NCBI GenBank assembly: GCA_016190405.1
Contig: JACPQO010000130.1
Coordinates: forward strand, 1 to 20,462
From: Chloroflexota bacterium
GTDB taxonomy: Bacteria; Chloroflexota; Dehalococcoidia; SM23-28-2; RBG-16-64-32
DNA: 20,462 nucleotides
Reading direction: 5' to 3'
The position numbers were made by a program, and so were the translations under genes. Positions 1 through 6,468 of the stretch are shown here, piece by piece. Under the pieces are notes generated by a model. The model did not search any database and had not been told where the DNA came from. It saw only the letters and a list, made by a program, of their open reading frames with translations. Within the stretch, counting starts at the first letter, position 1. Each line of letters begins with the position of its first letter.

Positions 1-1
1 G

Positions 2-400
2 CCGTCGCGCTTCCTGTCGGACCTCACGAAGACCTTCGCGGAGGTGTACCTGGCGAACTCCCATACGGGCCACGTCATCGGCTTCATCCACGCGGTGACG
101 GGGCCGCGCGCCCTGCGGCTGCTGCTGCCCTACCTGCCGCCGGAGGCCGTGCCCGACGCGCTGAGCTACGGCTGGCAGGCGGCGATTGGGATCTACGCCG
201 CGCTGGGTGAGGCCGTCGACCCCGGGTCGATCCAGGCGCCGGACGAGAGCATCGACGACCTGATAGGGCAGGCGGTGGTCACCGGGGACGAGCACGCCAT
301 CAAGTTCACGGAGGCCTGTCTGGGGGAGCACGCCCTGGAGCCGCAGCCGGCCTACCTGGCGGCGGCGGGTCACGCTATCGACGTGCTGAGCCGCGGATAG
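2..400 (+). CDS. C-terminal part of a possible questin-oxidase-like (DUF4243-type) protein
   Basis: The frame is open from the left edge of the window and ends at TAG 398-400, so the true start lies outside; a GTG at 44 is only an internal codon. The visible 132 residues include the stretch FIHAVTGPRALRLLLPYLPP, followed by mostly helical, alanine-rich sequence with no transmembrane segment. The 'HAVTGPxALRxLLPYL' pattern resembles the C-terminal half of the questin oxidase-like family, which is known for a fungal Baeyer-Villiger type enzyme and has many uncharacterised bacterial members. The family call comes from recalled pattern only and is tentative. No enzymatic role can be given for this bacterial copy. 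It faces the minus-strand miniprotein at 427-585, so the two genes converge across a 26-base gap. Confidence 0.5.
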   Translation, partial: PSRFLSDLTKTFAEVYLANSHTGHVIGFIHAVTGPRALRLLLPYLPPEAVPDALSYGWQAAIGIYAALGEAVDPGSIQAPDESIDDLIGQAVVTGDEHAIKFTEACLGEHALEPQPAYLAAAGHAIDVLSRG

Positions 401-426
401 CGGTCTAGCTCCACAGACGCCGCAGA

Positions 427-585
427 TCAGGCGGCCTTGGCCGTGGGTCCTTCCGCGGACGGCTCTGAAACCGCCGGCGCTTCGCCTGCTTTTTCGCGCT
501 CGCCGGGGGCGAACACCCGCGCGAGGCAGACAACCAACCCGCCCAGGAACAATAAGCTACCGAGCATGAACAGGACGACTTCCAT
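427..585 (-). CDS. Small single-pass membrane protein, 52 residues
   Basis: The minus-strand ORF starts at ATG 585-583 and stops at TGA 429-427. It is preceded by a near-perfect Shine-Dalgarno sequence, GAGGAGGTGAGGACG, ending directly before the ATG; GGAGG is 8 bases from the start. The N-terminus is one hydrophobic helix (residues 3-22, VVLFMLGSLLFLGGLVVCLA). A short tail rich in E, A, P and K follows and ends TAKAA. With no cleavage motif, it probably sits in the inner membrane with N-terminus out and C-terminus in. I do not recognise a family and assign no function. The plus-strand reading frame over the same bases lacks a Shine-Dalgarno and looks like a shadow. The strong ribosome binding site is the main reason to call it. 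Confidence 0.68.
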   Translation of the reverse strand: MEVVLFMLGSLLFLGGLVVCLARVFAPGEREKAGEAPAVSEPSAEGPTAKAA

Positions 586-726
586 CGTCCTCACCTCCTC
601 TCGGCCAGTCCCTCAGAATGTAGCGCACGGTAGTGTCCCTGCCATGGCCTTGCTGACCCCATTCGCATGAGACAAGTGGCCTAGTCCTACGGGGAGCGTC
701 ATGGACAGATGTCTAGGGAGGGGGTC

Positions 727-787
727 AGAGCAAAGGGCAAAGAGCAAAGAGCATCATCCAGGCCGTTTTGCTCTCTGCTCCTTGCTC
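727..787. repeat. Heptamer repeat (GAGCAAA) in both orientations, forming a hairpin
   Basis: From 728 the units read GAGCAAA, GGGCAAA, GAGCAAA and GAGCATC. After a 12-base spacer the same unit reappears inverted at 767-787 (TTTGCTC, TCTGCTC, CTTGCTC). Bases 742-753 can pair with 769-780 with a single mismatch. This fills most of the gene-free stretch between the miniprotein start (585) and the acidic protein (840). I see no other element in 586-726. Confidence 0.75.
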
Positions 788-824
788 GCGAGAGGCCCGC
801 CAGAGCCCCGGGCCGCCCATGCGA

Positions 825-830
825 TATACT
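825..830 (+). promoter_or_regulatory. Candidate -10 element (TATACT) just upstream of the ATG at 840
   Basis: TATACT ends only 9 bases before the ATG at 840, so the mRNA would have almost no 5' leader. No convincing -35 element is visible at the usual distance. Confidence 0.4.
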
Positions 831-839
831 GGTATCGCT

Positions 840-1157
840 ATGCAGGAGCGGAAGCGGCCGGGGGAAGGCGACATCAGCGGGCCCACGCGGGGCGACTACA
901 CCGACTGGGACAACCCGGAAGACCAGGAGTGGGAAGAGGCGGCCCCCGAGGGGTACTACGACGATGAGGATGCCGCCCTCGATGATGGGGAGGAGCTCGA
1001 CCCCGACGACCCGGACTACGACCTGTCGGAGGCGGCGGGCTACGCTGACTGGGAGCCGTCGGAGCGCAGTTTCTTCCTGCCGCAGTGGGTTATCGTGGCG
1101 CTGTCGATCCTGCTGATCCTGGCCCTGCTGCTGCCGGCGCTGCGCTGGTTCGGGTGA
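840..1157 (+). CDS. Acidic, tail-anchored membrane protein, 105 residues
   Basis: I chose the ATG at 840 because the sequence before it in the same frame (768-839) is the heptamer repeat and low-complexity DNA, and because a -10-like TATACT lies just upstream. Residues 1-77 are hydrophilic and strongly acidic, rich in D, E, G and Y (for example DDEDAALDDGEELDPDDPDY). Residues 78-101 are one hydrophobic helix (FLPQWVIVALSILLILALLL), and the protein ends RWFG. This is a tail-anchored layout with the acidic domain probably cytoplasmic. I know no family for it. The acidic domain could bind cations or a basic partner, but nothing in the sequence shows that. No Shine-Dalgarno precedes the ATG, so translation would be leaderless or nearly so. 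Confidence 0.65.
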   Translation: MQERKRPGEGDISGPTRGDYTDWDNPEDQEWEEAAPEGYYDDEDAALDDGEELDPDDPDYDLSEAAGYADWEPSERSFFLPQWVIVALSILLILALLLPALRWFG

Positions 1158-1185
1158 GGGGGGCGCACCAGGAACAGCAACCGTT

Positions 1186-1214
1186 GCCGGCGACCGCGAG
1201 GGTCGCCCCTACAT
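1186..1214. repeat. REP-like palindromic element
   Basis: GGCGACC (1189-1195) and GGTCGCC (1201-1207) form a perfect 7-bp stem with a 5-base loop, followed by CCTACAT. It lies just after the stop of the acidic protein and resembles short dispersed palindromes common in high-GC environmental genomes. It may also act as a transcription terminator. Only one copy is in the window. Confidence 0.45.
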
Positions 1215-1242
1215 GTGGCTGATGCTCGGGGGCCGGGCGGGG

Positions 1243-1312
1243 TCCAACCTCCAACCTCCAACCTCCAACCTCCAACCTCCAACCTCCAACCTCTAACCTC
1301 TAACCTCCAGCC
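1243..1312. repeat. Tandem heptamer array, ten units of TCCAACC and variants
   Basis: Seven exact TCCAACC units run from 1243 to 1291, followed by TCTAACC twice (1292-1305) and TCCAGCC (1306-1312). The two variants all lie at the right end. The array overlaps the 3' end of the minus-strand gene at 1300-1494, whose TAG stop (1302-1300) comes from a variant unit. Confidence 0.92.
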
Positions 1313-1494
1313 TCCTCCAGGTCTACCTCGACGTAGGGGTTGCCGTAGCGGTCGCGCTTGACCTCGGCGCGGGTGACGCGACCGTGGTACAGACGGTTGT
1401 CATCCCAGTAGGACATGGCCTGGCCGACGAGGGTCTCGGCCAGGGCCTTGACCCCCTTTTCGTCCAGGGCGAAGCGCAGGTCGCGTGTGGGCAT
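1300..1494 (-). CDS. Hypothetical protein, 64 residues
   Basis: The ORF runs from ATG 1494 to TAG 1300. The sequence (MPTRDLRFALDEKGVKALAE..., with YWDDNRLYHG in the middle and NPYVEVDLEEAGG at the end) looks like a small soluble alpha/beta protein with balanced composition. It is not a repeat-derived frame except for its last few codons. I do not recognise the family. The start has no clear Shine-Dalgarno. The last residues and the stop lie inside the heptamer array, so the natural C-terminus may have been changed by repeat expansion. The overlapping minus frame at 1400-1651 is less protein-like and was not called. Confidence 0.55.
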   Translation of the reverse strand: MPTRDLRFALDEKGVKALAETLVGQAMSYWDDNRLYHGRVTRAEVKRDRYGNPYVEVDLEEAGG

Positions 1495-1568
1495 GATCGT
1501 CTCGGCGGGCCCGCCAGGCCATAATACCGCAGGGCAGGGCGTAGACCAAGCCGAAGGCGGGCGATCTG

Positions 1569-1577
1569 TGATATAAT
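1569..1577 (+). promoter_or_regulatory. Extended -10 promoter (TGA-TATAAT) for the GT4 operon
   Basis: TG at 1569-1570 followed by TATAAT at 1572-1577 is a textbook extended -10. The nine bases TGATATAAT recur exactly at the LysR promoter (14847-14855). Transcription would start near 1584 and leave a leader of about 170 bases before the GT4 ATG at 1755. I see no riboswitch I recognise in that leader; bases 1695-1715 contain short GC-rich self-complementary stretches. Confidence 0.6.
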
Positions 1578-1754
1578 GACGCCAAGTGTAATCCCACCGC
1601 CCTGAACACCCGGTCCTTATTTCTTCGGGTCACAATCCAGGCCACCACCAACCGAATAGTGTTGTCTGGGGTGCGGTGTCTTGCGCCGGCGCCGCTTGCG
1701 GCAATCGGCGACGCTGAAACGCGAAGTCCAGTCTAGTTACGGAGGACGCCCACC

Positions 1755-2876
1755 ATGAGGATCCTGCAGATTGCCCCGCTGTGGGAGACGGTCCCGCCGC
1801 CGGCCTACGGCGGCACCGAGGCTGTGGTTCACACCCTGGTGGAGGAGTTGGTGCGCCGCGGCCATGACGTGACCCTCTGCGCCTCCGGCGACTCGCAGAC
1901 CTCAGCCCGGCTCCAGGCCATCTACCCCCACAGCCTGCGCGCGGCGACCGACCTGGAAGACAAGACCCCCTATTCCTGGCAACACGCCGCCCTCTCCCTC
2001 TGTGACGCGCGCGAGTACGACATCGTCCACAACCACGGGGGCGAGGAGGTCATGGCGCTGTCCCACCTCGTGCCGGACGTGCCCATGCTGTCCACCATGC
2101 ACTGCCTCATCACCCCGGACACGAAGTTCATCTGGGACCGCTACCAGGGCTACTACAACACCATCAGTTGGTCACAGCGGCGGGGGATGCCGGAGGTCTG
2201 CGGGGGCACGTTTGCCGGCGTGGTCTATAACGCCATCGACGTAGCCAGCTTCCCCTTCCAGGAAGCAAAAGAGGACCACCTGCTGTTTCTGGCGCGCATC
2301 TCGCCGGACAAAGGACCCCATCTGGCCGTGGAGGTAGCGCGCCGCACCGGGCGAAAGCTCGTTATGGCGGGCAAGGTGGACCCGGCCGACCTCAACTTCT
2401 TCCTCACGGTAGTGGCGCCCCTTATCGACGGTGAGCAGGTGGTGTTCGTGGGGGAGGCCAACAGCCGGCAGAAGCGGGAGCTGTACCGCGACGCGAGCTG
2501 CGTGCTGGCGCCCATCACCTGGGACGAGCCCTTCGGCCTGGTGCCGGTGGAGGCGATGGCCTGCGGCACGCCGGTCATCGCTTTCGGCCGCGGCGCGGTG
2601 CCGGAGCTGATGCGGGACGGCGAGACGGGGTTCATCGTCGATACGCTGGACGAGATGGTCGAGGCCGTCGACCAGCTCTCCTGGATCGATCCCCAGGCCT
2701 GCCGCCGGCATGTGGCCCGCAAGTTCGACGCGCCGGTGATGGCCGACAGCTACCTGCGGGTGTACGAGGCGATGCTGGAAGGCCGGCTGGCGGCGCGTCT
2801 GGAGGAGCCGGTGCGCGCGCTGGCGGGCCTGGTCGAAGAACGGGAGGCGGCGGTGGATTCGGCGCGGGTCGCGTGA
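1755..2876 (+). CDS. Glycosyltransferase family 4 (GT-B fold)
   Basis: This 373-residue protein should transfer a sugar from a nucleotide-sugar donor to an unknown acceptor in the cytoplasm or at the inner membrane face. The N-terminal domain starts MRILQIAPLWETVPPPAYGG with a GGTE loop at 19-22, typical of GT4 acceptor domains. The C-terminal donor domain has the ARISPDKGP segment (180-188) and the E-x7-E signature EPFGLVPVE (258-266), followed by ACGTPVIAFGRGAVPEL. Length matches the family. GGAGG at 1741-1745 precedes the ATG. The stop codon overlaps a possible GTG of the next gene, and the debranching enzyme lies two genes downstream, so a role in glycogen or other alpha-glucan metabolism, or in a glycolipid, is a reasonable inference. 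Donor and product cannot be told from sequence. Confidence 0.9.
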   Translation: MRILQIAPLWETVPPPAYGGTEAVVHTLVEELVRRGHDVTLCASGDSQTSARLQAIYPHSLRAATDLEDKTPYSWQHAALSLCDAREYDIVHNHGGEEVMALSHLVPDVPMLSTMHCLITPDTKFIWDRYQGYYNTISWSQRRGMPEVCGGTFAGVVYNAIDVASFPFQEAKEDHLLFLARISPDKGPHLAVEVARRTGRKLVMAGKVDPADLNFFLTVVAPLIDGEQVVFVGEANSRQKRELYRDASCVLAPITWDEPFGLVPVEAMACGTPVIAFGRGAVPELMRDGETGFIVDTLDEMVEAVDQLSWIDPQACRRHVARKFDAPVMADSYLRVYEAMLEGRLAARLEEPVRALAGLVEEREAAVDSARVA

Positions 2877-2911
2877 GCGCCGGGCCCAGGTTCACTTGGA
2901 GGCTGGATGCC

Positions 2912-3364
2912 ATGCCGGTACGGATCCCAGGCGAGGAGAAGGCGCTGCTCCACAAGCTGGAGCCGGATGTTCGCCTCTCCGTAGTGGGGGGCGTGGCCTA
3001 CCTGGACGGCCGGGTGTCCTGCTACGAACGCAAGAAGGCGCTGAGCCGGCTGGCGGCTGAACTGCCTTTCGTAGAGAGGGTGGAAAACCGGCTGCGGGTA
3101 GCGCCCGGCTCTCTGCGGTCGGACCGCACGATAGAGTCGGAAGTGTCGGCGGCCTTGAAGATGGACCCCTCGTTGGGGGGCGAGCAGATTATCGTGGTAG
3201 CGAAGGACGGCGTGGTGGAGCTGAGGGGAAAGGTCGGGTGCATGTCGGCCCGTGTGGCGGCGGAGAGCGCAGCCTGGTCAGCCTGCGGCGTGCAGCATGT
3301 GGAGAACCGGCTGGAGTTGTTGCCGCAGGCGAACTCGTTGAGTTCCCTAGGCCGATCGGCCTAG
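2912..3364 (+). CDS. Protein with two BON domains
   Basis: Residues about 10-65 and 72-138 each fit a BON domain, a small alpha/beta module that binds phospholipids or other hydrophobic ligands. Both carry the 'G.V.L.G.V' hairpin (VVGGVAYLDGRV; AKDGVVELRGKV) and end with the V..VENRL pattern (ERVENRLRV; QHVENRLEL). I chose ATG 2912 because GGAGG at 2898-2902 lies 9 bases upstream. The alternative GTG at 2873 overlaps the stop of the GT4 gene by four bases but has no Shine-Dalgarno; it would add 13 residues. Neither start gives a signal peptide, so the protein is predicted to be cytoplasmic, whereas many BON proteins are exported. It lies inside the GT4/debranching-enzyme operon, which suggests a linked role that I cannot name. 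Confidence 0.85.
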   Translation: MPVRIPGEEKALLHKLEPDVRLSVVGGVAYLDGRVSCYERKKALSRLAAELPFVERVENRLRVAPGSLRSDRTIESEVSAALKMDPSLGGEQIIVVAKDGVVELRGKVGCMSARVAAESAAWSACGVQHVENRLELLPQANSLSSLGRSA

Positions 3365-3367
3365 AAT
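3338..3367 (+). promoter_or_regulatory. Candidate internal promoter TTGAGT-N18-TAGAAT
   Basis: TTGAGT at 3338-3343 and TAGAAT at 3362-3367 straddle the stop codon of the BON gene. They would give a start of transcription about 30 bases before the debranching-enzyme ATG. The fit to sigma-70 consensus is fair. Confidence 0.4.
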
Positions 3368-3406
3368 ACTGCCAACGTCAGCCATCGCTGTCCCGAAGTC
3401 CCATTG

Positions 3407-5608
3407 ATGGAGGAAGGCGCAACCGCCTCGACCAGCCCCACGACTTCCGCTCTGCAGCTTCTGCCGGAAGCGGAGCCGATGGGCGTCCAGGACATCCGGG
3501 AGGCGCTGGTCATCCGGGAGCGGGACTTGTTCCTGCTGACCGATATCAGCGGGCAGGTGCCTGCGGGCAACCTCAACGGCTACGGCCTGTATTACGCCGA
3601 TACCCGCTATCTCTCGGGGTACGACTTCACGTTCGCGGCGGCGGAACCGGTGGTGCTCCTGTCCACGGCAGAGCTGGGCTACAGCTCTGAGCAGGTGCTG
3701 ACGAACCCCTCGATGCCTAGCCTGGAGGGGCGGAAGATCCCCCGCGGCACCATGGAGGTGCGCCGCCTGCGGGTGGTGGAGGACGCCCTGGAGGAGACCC
3801 TGCGGGTGACCAACTACAACGTCTTCCCGGTGAGCGTGGAGCTGGTGTTCCGGTTCGCAGCCGACTTCGCGGACATCTTCGAGGTCCGGGGTCACGAGCG
3901 GGAGTCGCGCGGGGAGCTGCGCGCACCCTTCTTGCAGGACTCCACCCTGACGATGGCCTACAAGGGCAAGGACGGGCACACGCGACAGACGCTGATCATC
4001 TTCACGCCCGCGCCGCTGTCGGTGGAGACGGACTCGCAAGGGGCCGTGGTAAGATTCCGCGTCTCCCTGGCCCATCGGGAGAGCGAGGCCATCCGGCTCC
4101 TGGTCACGGTGGACGGGCGGCTGGAGGCGGCCCAGGGAGTGGAGCGATTCGGCATCGTCGCCCAGGAGTACGGCTCGTGGCTCAACGAGGCCACCCGCAT
4201 CTACACCGACAACGACTTCTATAACGCGGTGCTGGAGCGATCCCTGGCGGACCTGCGGATGCTGTGGAACCACGAGGGACAGGGCGGGGCCTATCCGGCG
4301 GCGGGGACCCCCTGGTACGACACCCTGTTCGGCCGCGACAGCTGCATAGTGGGGCTACAGACGCTGGCGCTGAAGCCGCACATCGCCCGCAACTGCCTGG
4401 CCACCCTGGCCCGCTGGCAGGGCAAGAAGTTCGATCCCTGGCGCGACGAGGAGCCCGGCAAGATCCTGCACGAGCTGCGACAGGGGGAGCTGACACAGAC
4501 GGGCGAGCTACCGTTTTCGCCCTACTACGGCAGCATAGACTCCACGCCGCTGTTCCTGTGGCTGGCCGGAGAGTACTACCAGTGGACGGGCGACCTGGAA
4601 CTGCTGCAGAGCCTGGAAACCAACCTGCGATGGGCTCTTCACTGGCTGAAAGAATACGGCGACACCAACGGTGACGGTTATGTCGACTACGAGAAGCGCT
4701 CGGCCAAGGGGCTGGTAAACCAGGGCTGGAAGGACTCCTGGGACGCCATCATTCACGCCGACGGCGCTCTGGTGCAGCCGCCGACCGCCCTGGTAGAAGT
4801 TCAGGGATACGTGTACACGGCACTACGGAAGCTGGCGCCGGTGTTCGCTGCCCTGGGGGACGGCGAGACGGCGGAGGGGCTACGTCGGGAGGTGGCGGCG
4901 CTCAAACGCCGGTTCAACCGGGACTTCTGGCTACAAGAGGGATTCTACGCCCTGGGAATGGACGGGCAGGGGAGCCCCGCGGCATCTACGACCTCGAACG
5001 CTGGGCACGCCCTGTGGTCGGGTATAGCCTACCAGGGCCACGCCAAGCAGGTGGCGGAGAGGCTAATGCGCAACGATATGTTCTCCGGCTGGGGGATTCG
5101 CACTATCAGCACGACCTCTCCCCGCTACAACCCGTTCGGGTACCACCTGGGGACGGTGTGGCCCCACGACAACTCCATCATCGCCATGGGGTTCAAGCGC
5201 TACGGGTTCGAGGACGAGCTCAATGAAGTGGCCACCGCCCTGTTCGACGCCGCGCGCGCCTTCCCCTACTACCGGCTGCCGGAGCTATTCGGCGGCGCCG
5301 CCCGCTCAGCGCACCACGCTCCCGTCCCTTACCCCGTGGCCTGCCGGCCGCAGGCCTGGGCCGCCGCCGCTTTCCCGCTCATCACGCAGGCGATCCTGGG
5401 GCTGTGCCCCGACGGTCCCCGCAACCGGCTATACATCGTGCGGCCAGTGCTGCCGGAGTGGCTGGAGAACGTGCAGGTGGAAGGGCTGCGCGTGGGCCAC
5501 GGTGAGGCCGACCTCTACTACGAACGGCGAGCCGGCCGTACCCGCGTCCGCGTGCTGGATGTCCGCGGCGACGTGAAGGTAGAGACGGTGCGCCGCTGGC
5601 CACTGTAG
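3407..5608 (+). CDS. Amylo-alpha-1,6-glucosidase (bacterial glycogen debranching enzyme)
   Basis: This 733-residue enzyme should hydrolyse alpha-1,6 branch points of glycogen or related alpha-glucans in the cytoplasm. The N-terminal beta domain (about 25-230) has the family opening VIRERDLFLLTDISGQVPAG and the YYADTRYLSGYDF segment. The C-terminal (alpha/alpha)6 GH133-type catalytic domain (about 270-725) contains YDTLFGRDSC near 305, GWKDSWDAI near 441 and GTVWPHDNSIIAMG near 585, where the conserved acidic residues lie. Length is normal for the long bacterial form. TTG 3404 directly precedes ATG 3407 in frame; I prefer the ATG, although neither has a clear Shine-Dalgarno and a later ATG at 3479 is possible. 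It closes the GT4-BON operon. Confidence 0.93.
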   Translation: MEEGATASTSPTTSALQLLPEAEPMGVQDIREALVIRERDLFLLTDISGQVPAGNLNGYGLYYADTRYLSGYDFTFAAAEPVVLLSTAELGYSSEQVLTNPSMPSLEGRKIPRGTMEVRRLRVVEDALEETLRVTNYNVFPVSVELVFRFAADFADIFEVRGHERESRGELRAPFLQDSTLTMAYKGKDGHTRQTLIIFTPAPLSVETDSQGAVVRFRVSLAHRESEAIRLLVTVDGRLEAAQGVERFGIVAQEYGSWLNEATRIYTDNDFYNAVLERSLADLRMLWNHEGQGGAYPAAGTPWYDTLFGRDSCIVGLQTLALKPHIARNCLATLARWQGKKFDPWRDEEPGKILHELRQGELTQTGELPFSPYYGSIDSTPLFLWLAGEYYQWTGDLELLQSLETNLRWALHWLKEYGDTNGDGYVDYEKRSAKGLVNQGWKDSWDAIIHADGALVQPPTALVEVQGYVYTALRKLAPVFAALGDGETAEGLRREVAALKRRFNRDFWLQEGFYALGMDGQGSPAASTTSNAGHALWSGIAYQGHAKQVAERLMRNDMFSGWGIRTISTTSPRYNPFGYHLGTVWPHDNSIIAMGFKRYGFEDELNEVATALFDAARAFPYYRLPELFGGAARSAHHAPVPYPVACRPQAWAAAAFPLITQAILGLCPDGPRNRLYIVRPVLPEWLENVQVEGLRVGHGEADLYYERRAGRTRVRVLDVRGDVKVETVRRWPL

Positions 5609-5620
5609 CCACAACGCCTC

Positions 5621-5655
5621 GAGACAAGAGACACGAGACAGGAAACAAGGACACG
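5621..5655. repeat. Tandem heptamer array, five units of GAGACAN
   Basis: Units are GAGACAA, GAGACAC, GAGACAG, GAAACAA and GGACACG, progressively degenerate from left to right. The array begins 12 bases after the debranching-enzyme stop and ends before the SDR promoter. Confidence 0.8.
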
Positions 5656-5665
5656 TCGGAGGGGC

Positions 5666-5694
5666 TTGACCGACCGCCGGCAACCCTCCATATT
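5666..5694 (+). promoter_or_regulatory. SDR promoter TTGACC-N17-CATATT
   Basis: TTGACC (5666-5671) and CATATT (5689-5694) have 17-base spacing. The predicted transcription start falls on or next to the GTG/ATG start codons at 5701-5706, so the mRNA would be leaderless. Confidence 0.5.
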
Positions 5695-5703
5695 TGACGC
5701 GTG

Positions 5704-6468
5704 ATGTCCGCAGCTCAATCCCTCAAAGGCCAGGTAGCGGTGGTCACCGGCGCCAGCCGCGGCATCGGGCGGGCGATCGCGGTGGAGTTCGCCCGCGCCG
5801 GGGCGGCGGTGGTGGTGACGGCCCGGACGACAGAGAAGGAGCCCTCGCAGCTGCCCGGGACTATCGAAGAGACCGCGCGTCAGATCGAAGCGCTGGGCGG
5901 ACGGGCCCTGCCCATCGTCACCGACGTGACCAACGAGGAGCAGGTCCAGGCGATGGCGGAGCGCGCGCTGAAGGAGTTCGGCAATGTGGACATCCTGGTC
6001 AACAACGCCGGCATCAGTTTCCCGGCGCCCTTGCACCGGACACCCCTGAAGCGTTGGGACCTGGTGATGAGCGTGAACCTGCGGGGGCCGGTGATGTGCT
6101 CGCAGGCTTTCCTGCCCCAGATGATCGAGCGCCGCAGCGGCCGCATCGTCAACGTCTCCTCCGCCCTGGCCGAGACGCTGATGCCGGGGATGCTCTCCTA
6201 TTCGGTCTCCAAGATAGCCCTGGAGAAGCTGACCCAGGGGATGGCCCAGGAGCTGAGGGAGTACAACATCGCGGTGAACGCCCTGCGTATCGAGCTGAAC
6301 ATCGCCAGCGAGGGCTGGATGTTCCGCAACCCCAACATCGACTACTCGGACTGGGAGAAGCCCGAGGCGGCGGCCGAGACGACCCTGTGGCTGGTCACCC
6401 GCGAGACGTCCTACACGGGGAAGGTGGTGACCATCGCCGAGGTGCGGCAGGCGATGGCCAGCCGCTAG
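5704..6468 (+). CDS. Short-chain dehydrogenase/reductase
   Basis: This is a classical SDR of 254 residues and a cytoplasmic NAD(P)-dependent oxidoreductase. The Rossmann glycine motif TGASRGIG is at 15-22, NNAG at 100-103, the structural Asn in SVNLRG at 125, the catalytic Ser at 152/153 (NVSSAL) and Y166-x3-K170 (YSVSK). GTG 5701 directly precedes ATG 5704 in frame; either could be the start, and neither has a Shine-Dalgarno, which agrees with the leaderless promoter. The substrate is unknown. Its stop codon touches the ATG of a dehydratase-like gene with no spacing, so it may act as a beta-ketoacyl or 3-hydroxyacyl oxidoreductase in the same acyl-thioester pathway; that is an inference from context. 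Confidence 0.92.
   Translation: MSAAQSLKGQVAVVTGASRGIGRAIAVEFARAGAAVVVTARTTEKEPSQLPGTIEETARQIEALGGRALPIVTDVTNEEQVQAMAERALKEFGNVDILVNNAGISFPAPLHRTPLKRWDLVMSVNLRGPVMCSQAFLPQMIERRSGRIVNVSSALAETLMPGMLSYSVSKIALEKLTQGMAQELREYNIAVNALRIELNIASEGWMFRNPNIDYSDWEKPEAAAETTLWLVTRETSYTGKVVTIAEVRQAMASR

Noticed and set aside
437..670. Plus-strand 77-codon frame
   Set aside because: It has no ribosome binding site and overlaps the minus-strand miniprotein, which has an excellent one.
1243..1312. CRISPR-like repeat array
   Set aside because: It is a gapless 7-base tandem repeat with no spacers and no cas genes nearby.
1400..1651. Minus-strand 83-codon frame overlapping the 64-residue gene
   Set aside because: Composition is arginine-rich and shadow-like, and it crosses the promoter of the GT4 operon.
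1578..1754. Riboswitch in the long leader of the GT4 operon
   Set aside because: Only short GC-rich pairings are visible and no known riboswitch core could be matched by eye.
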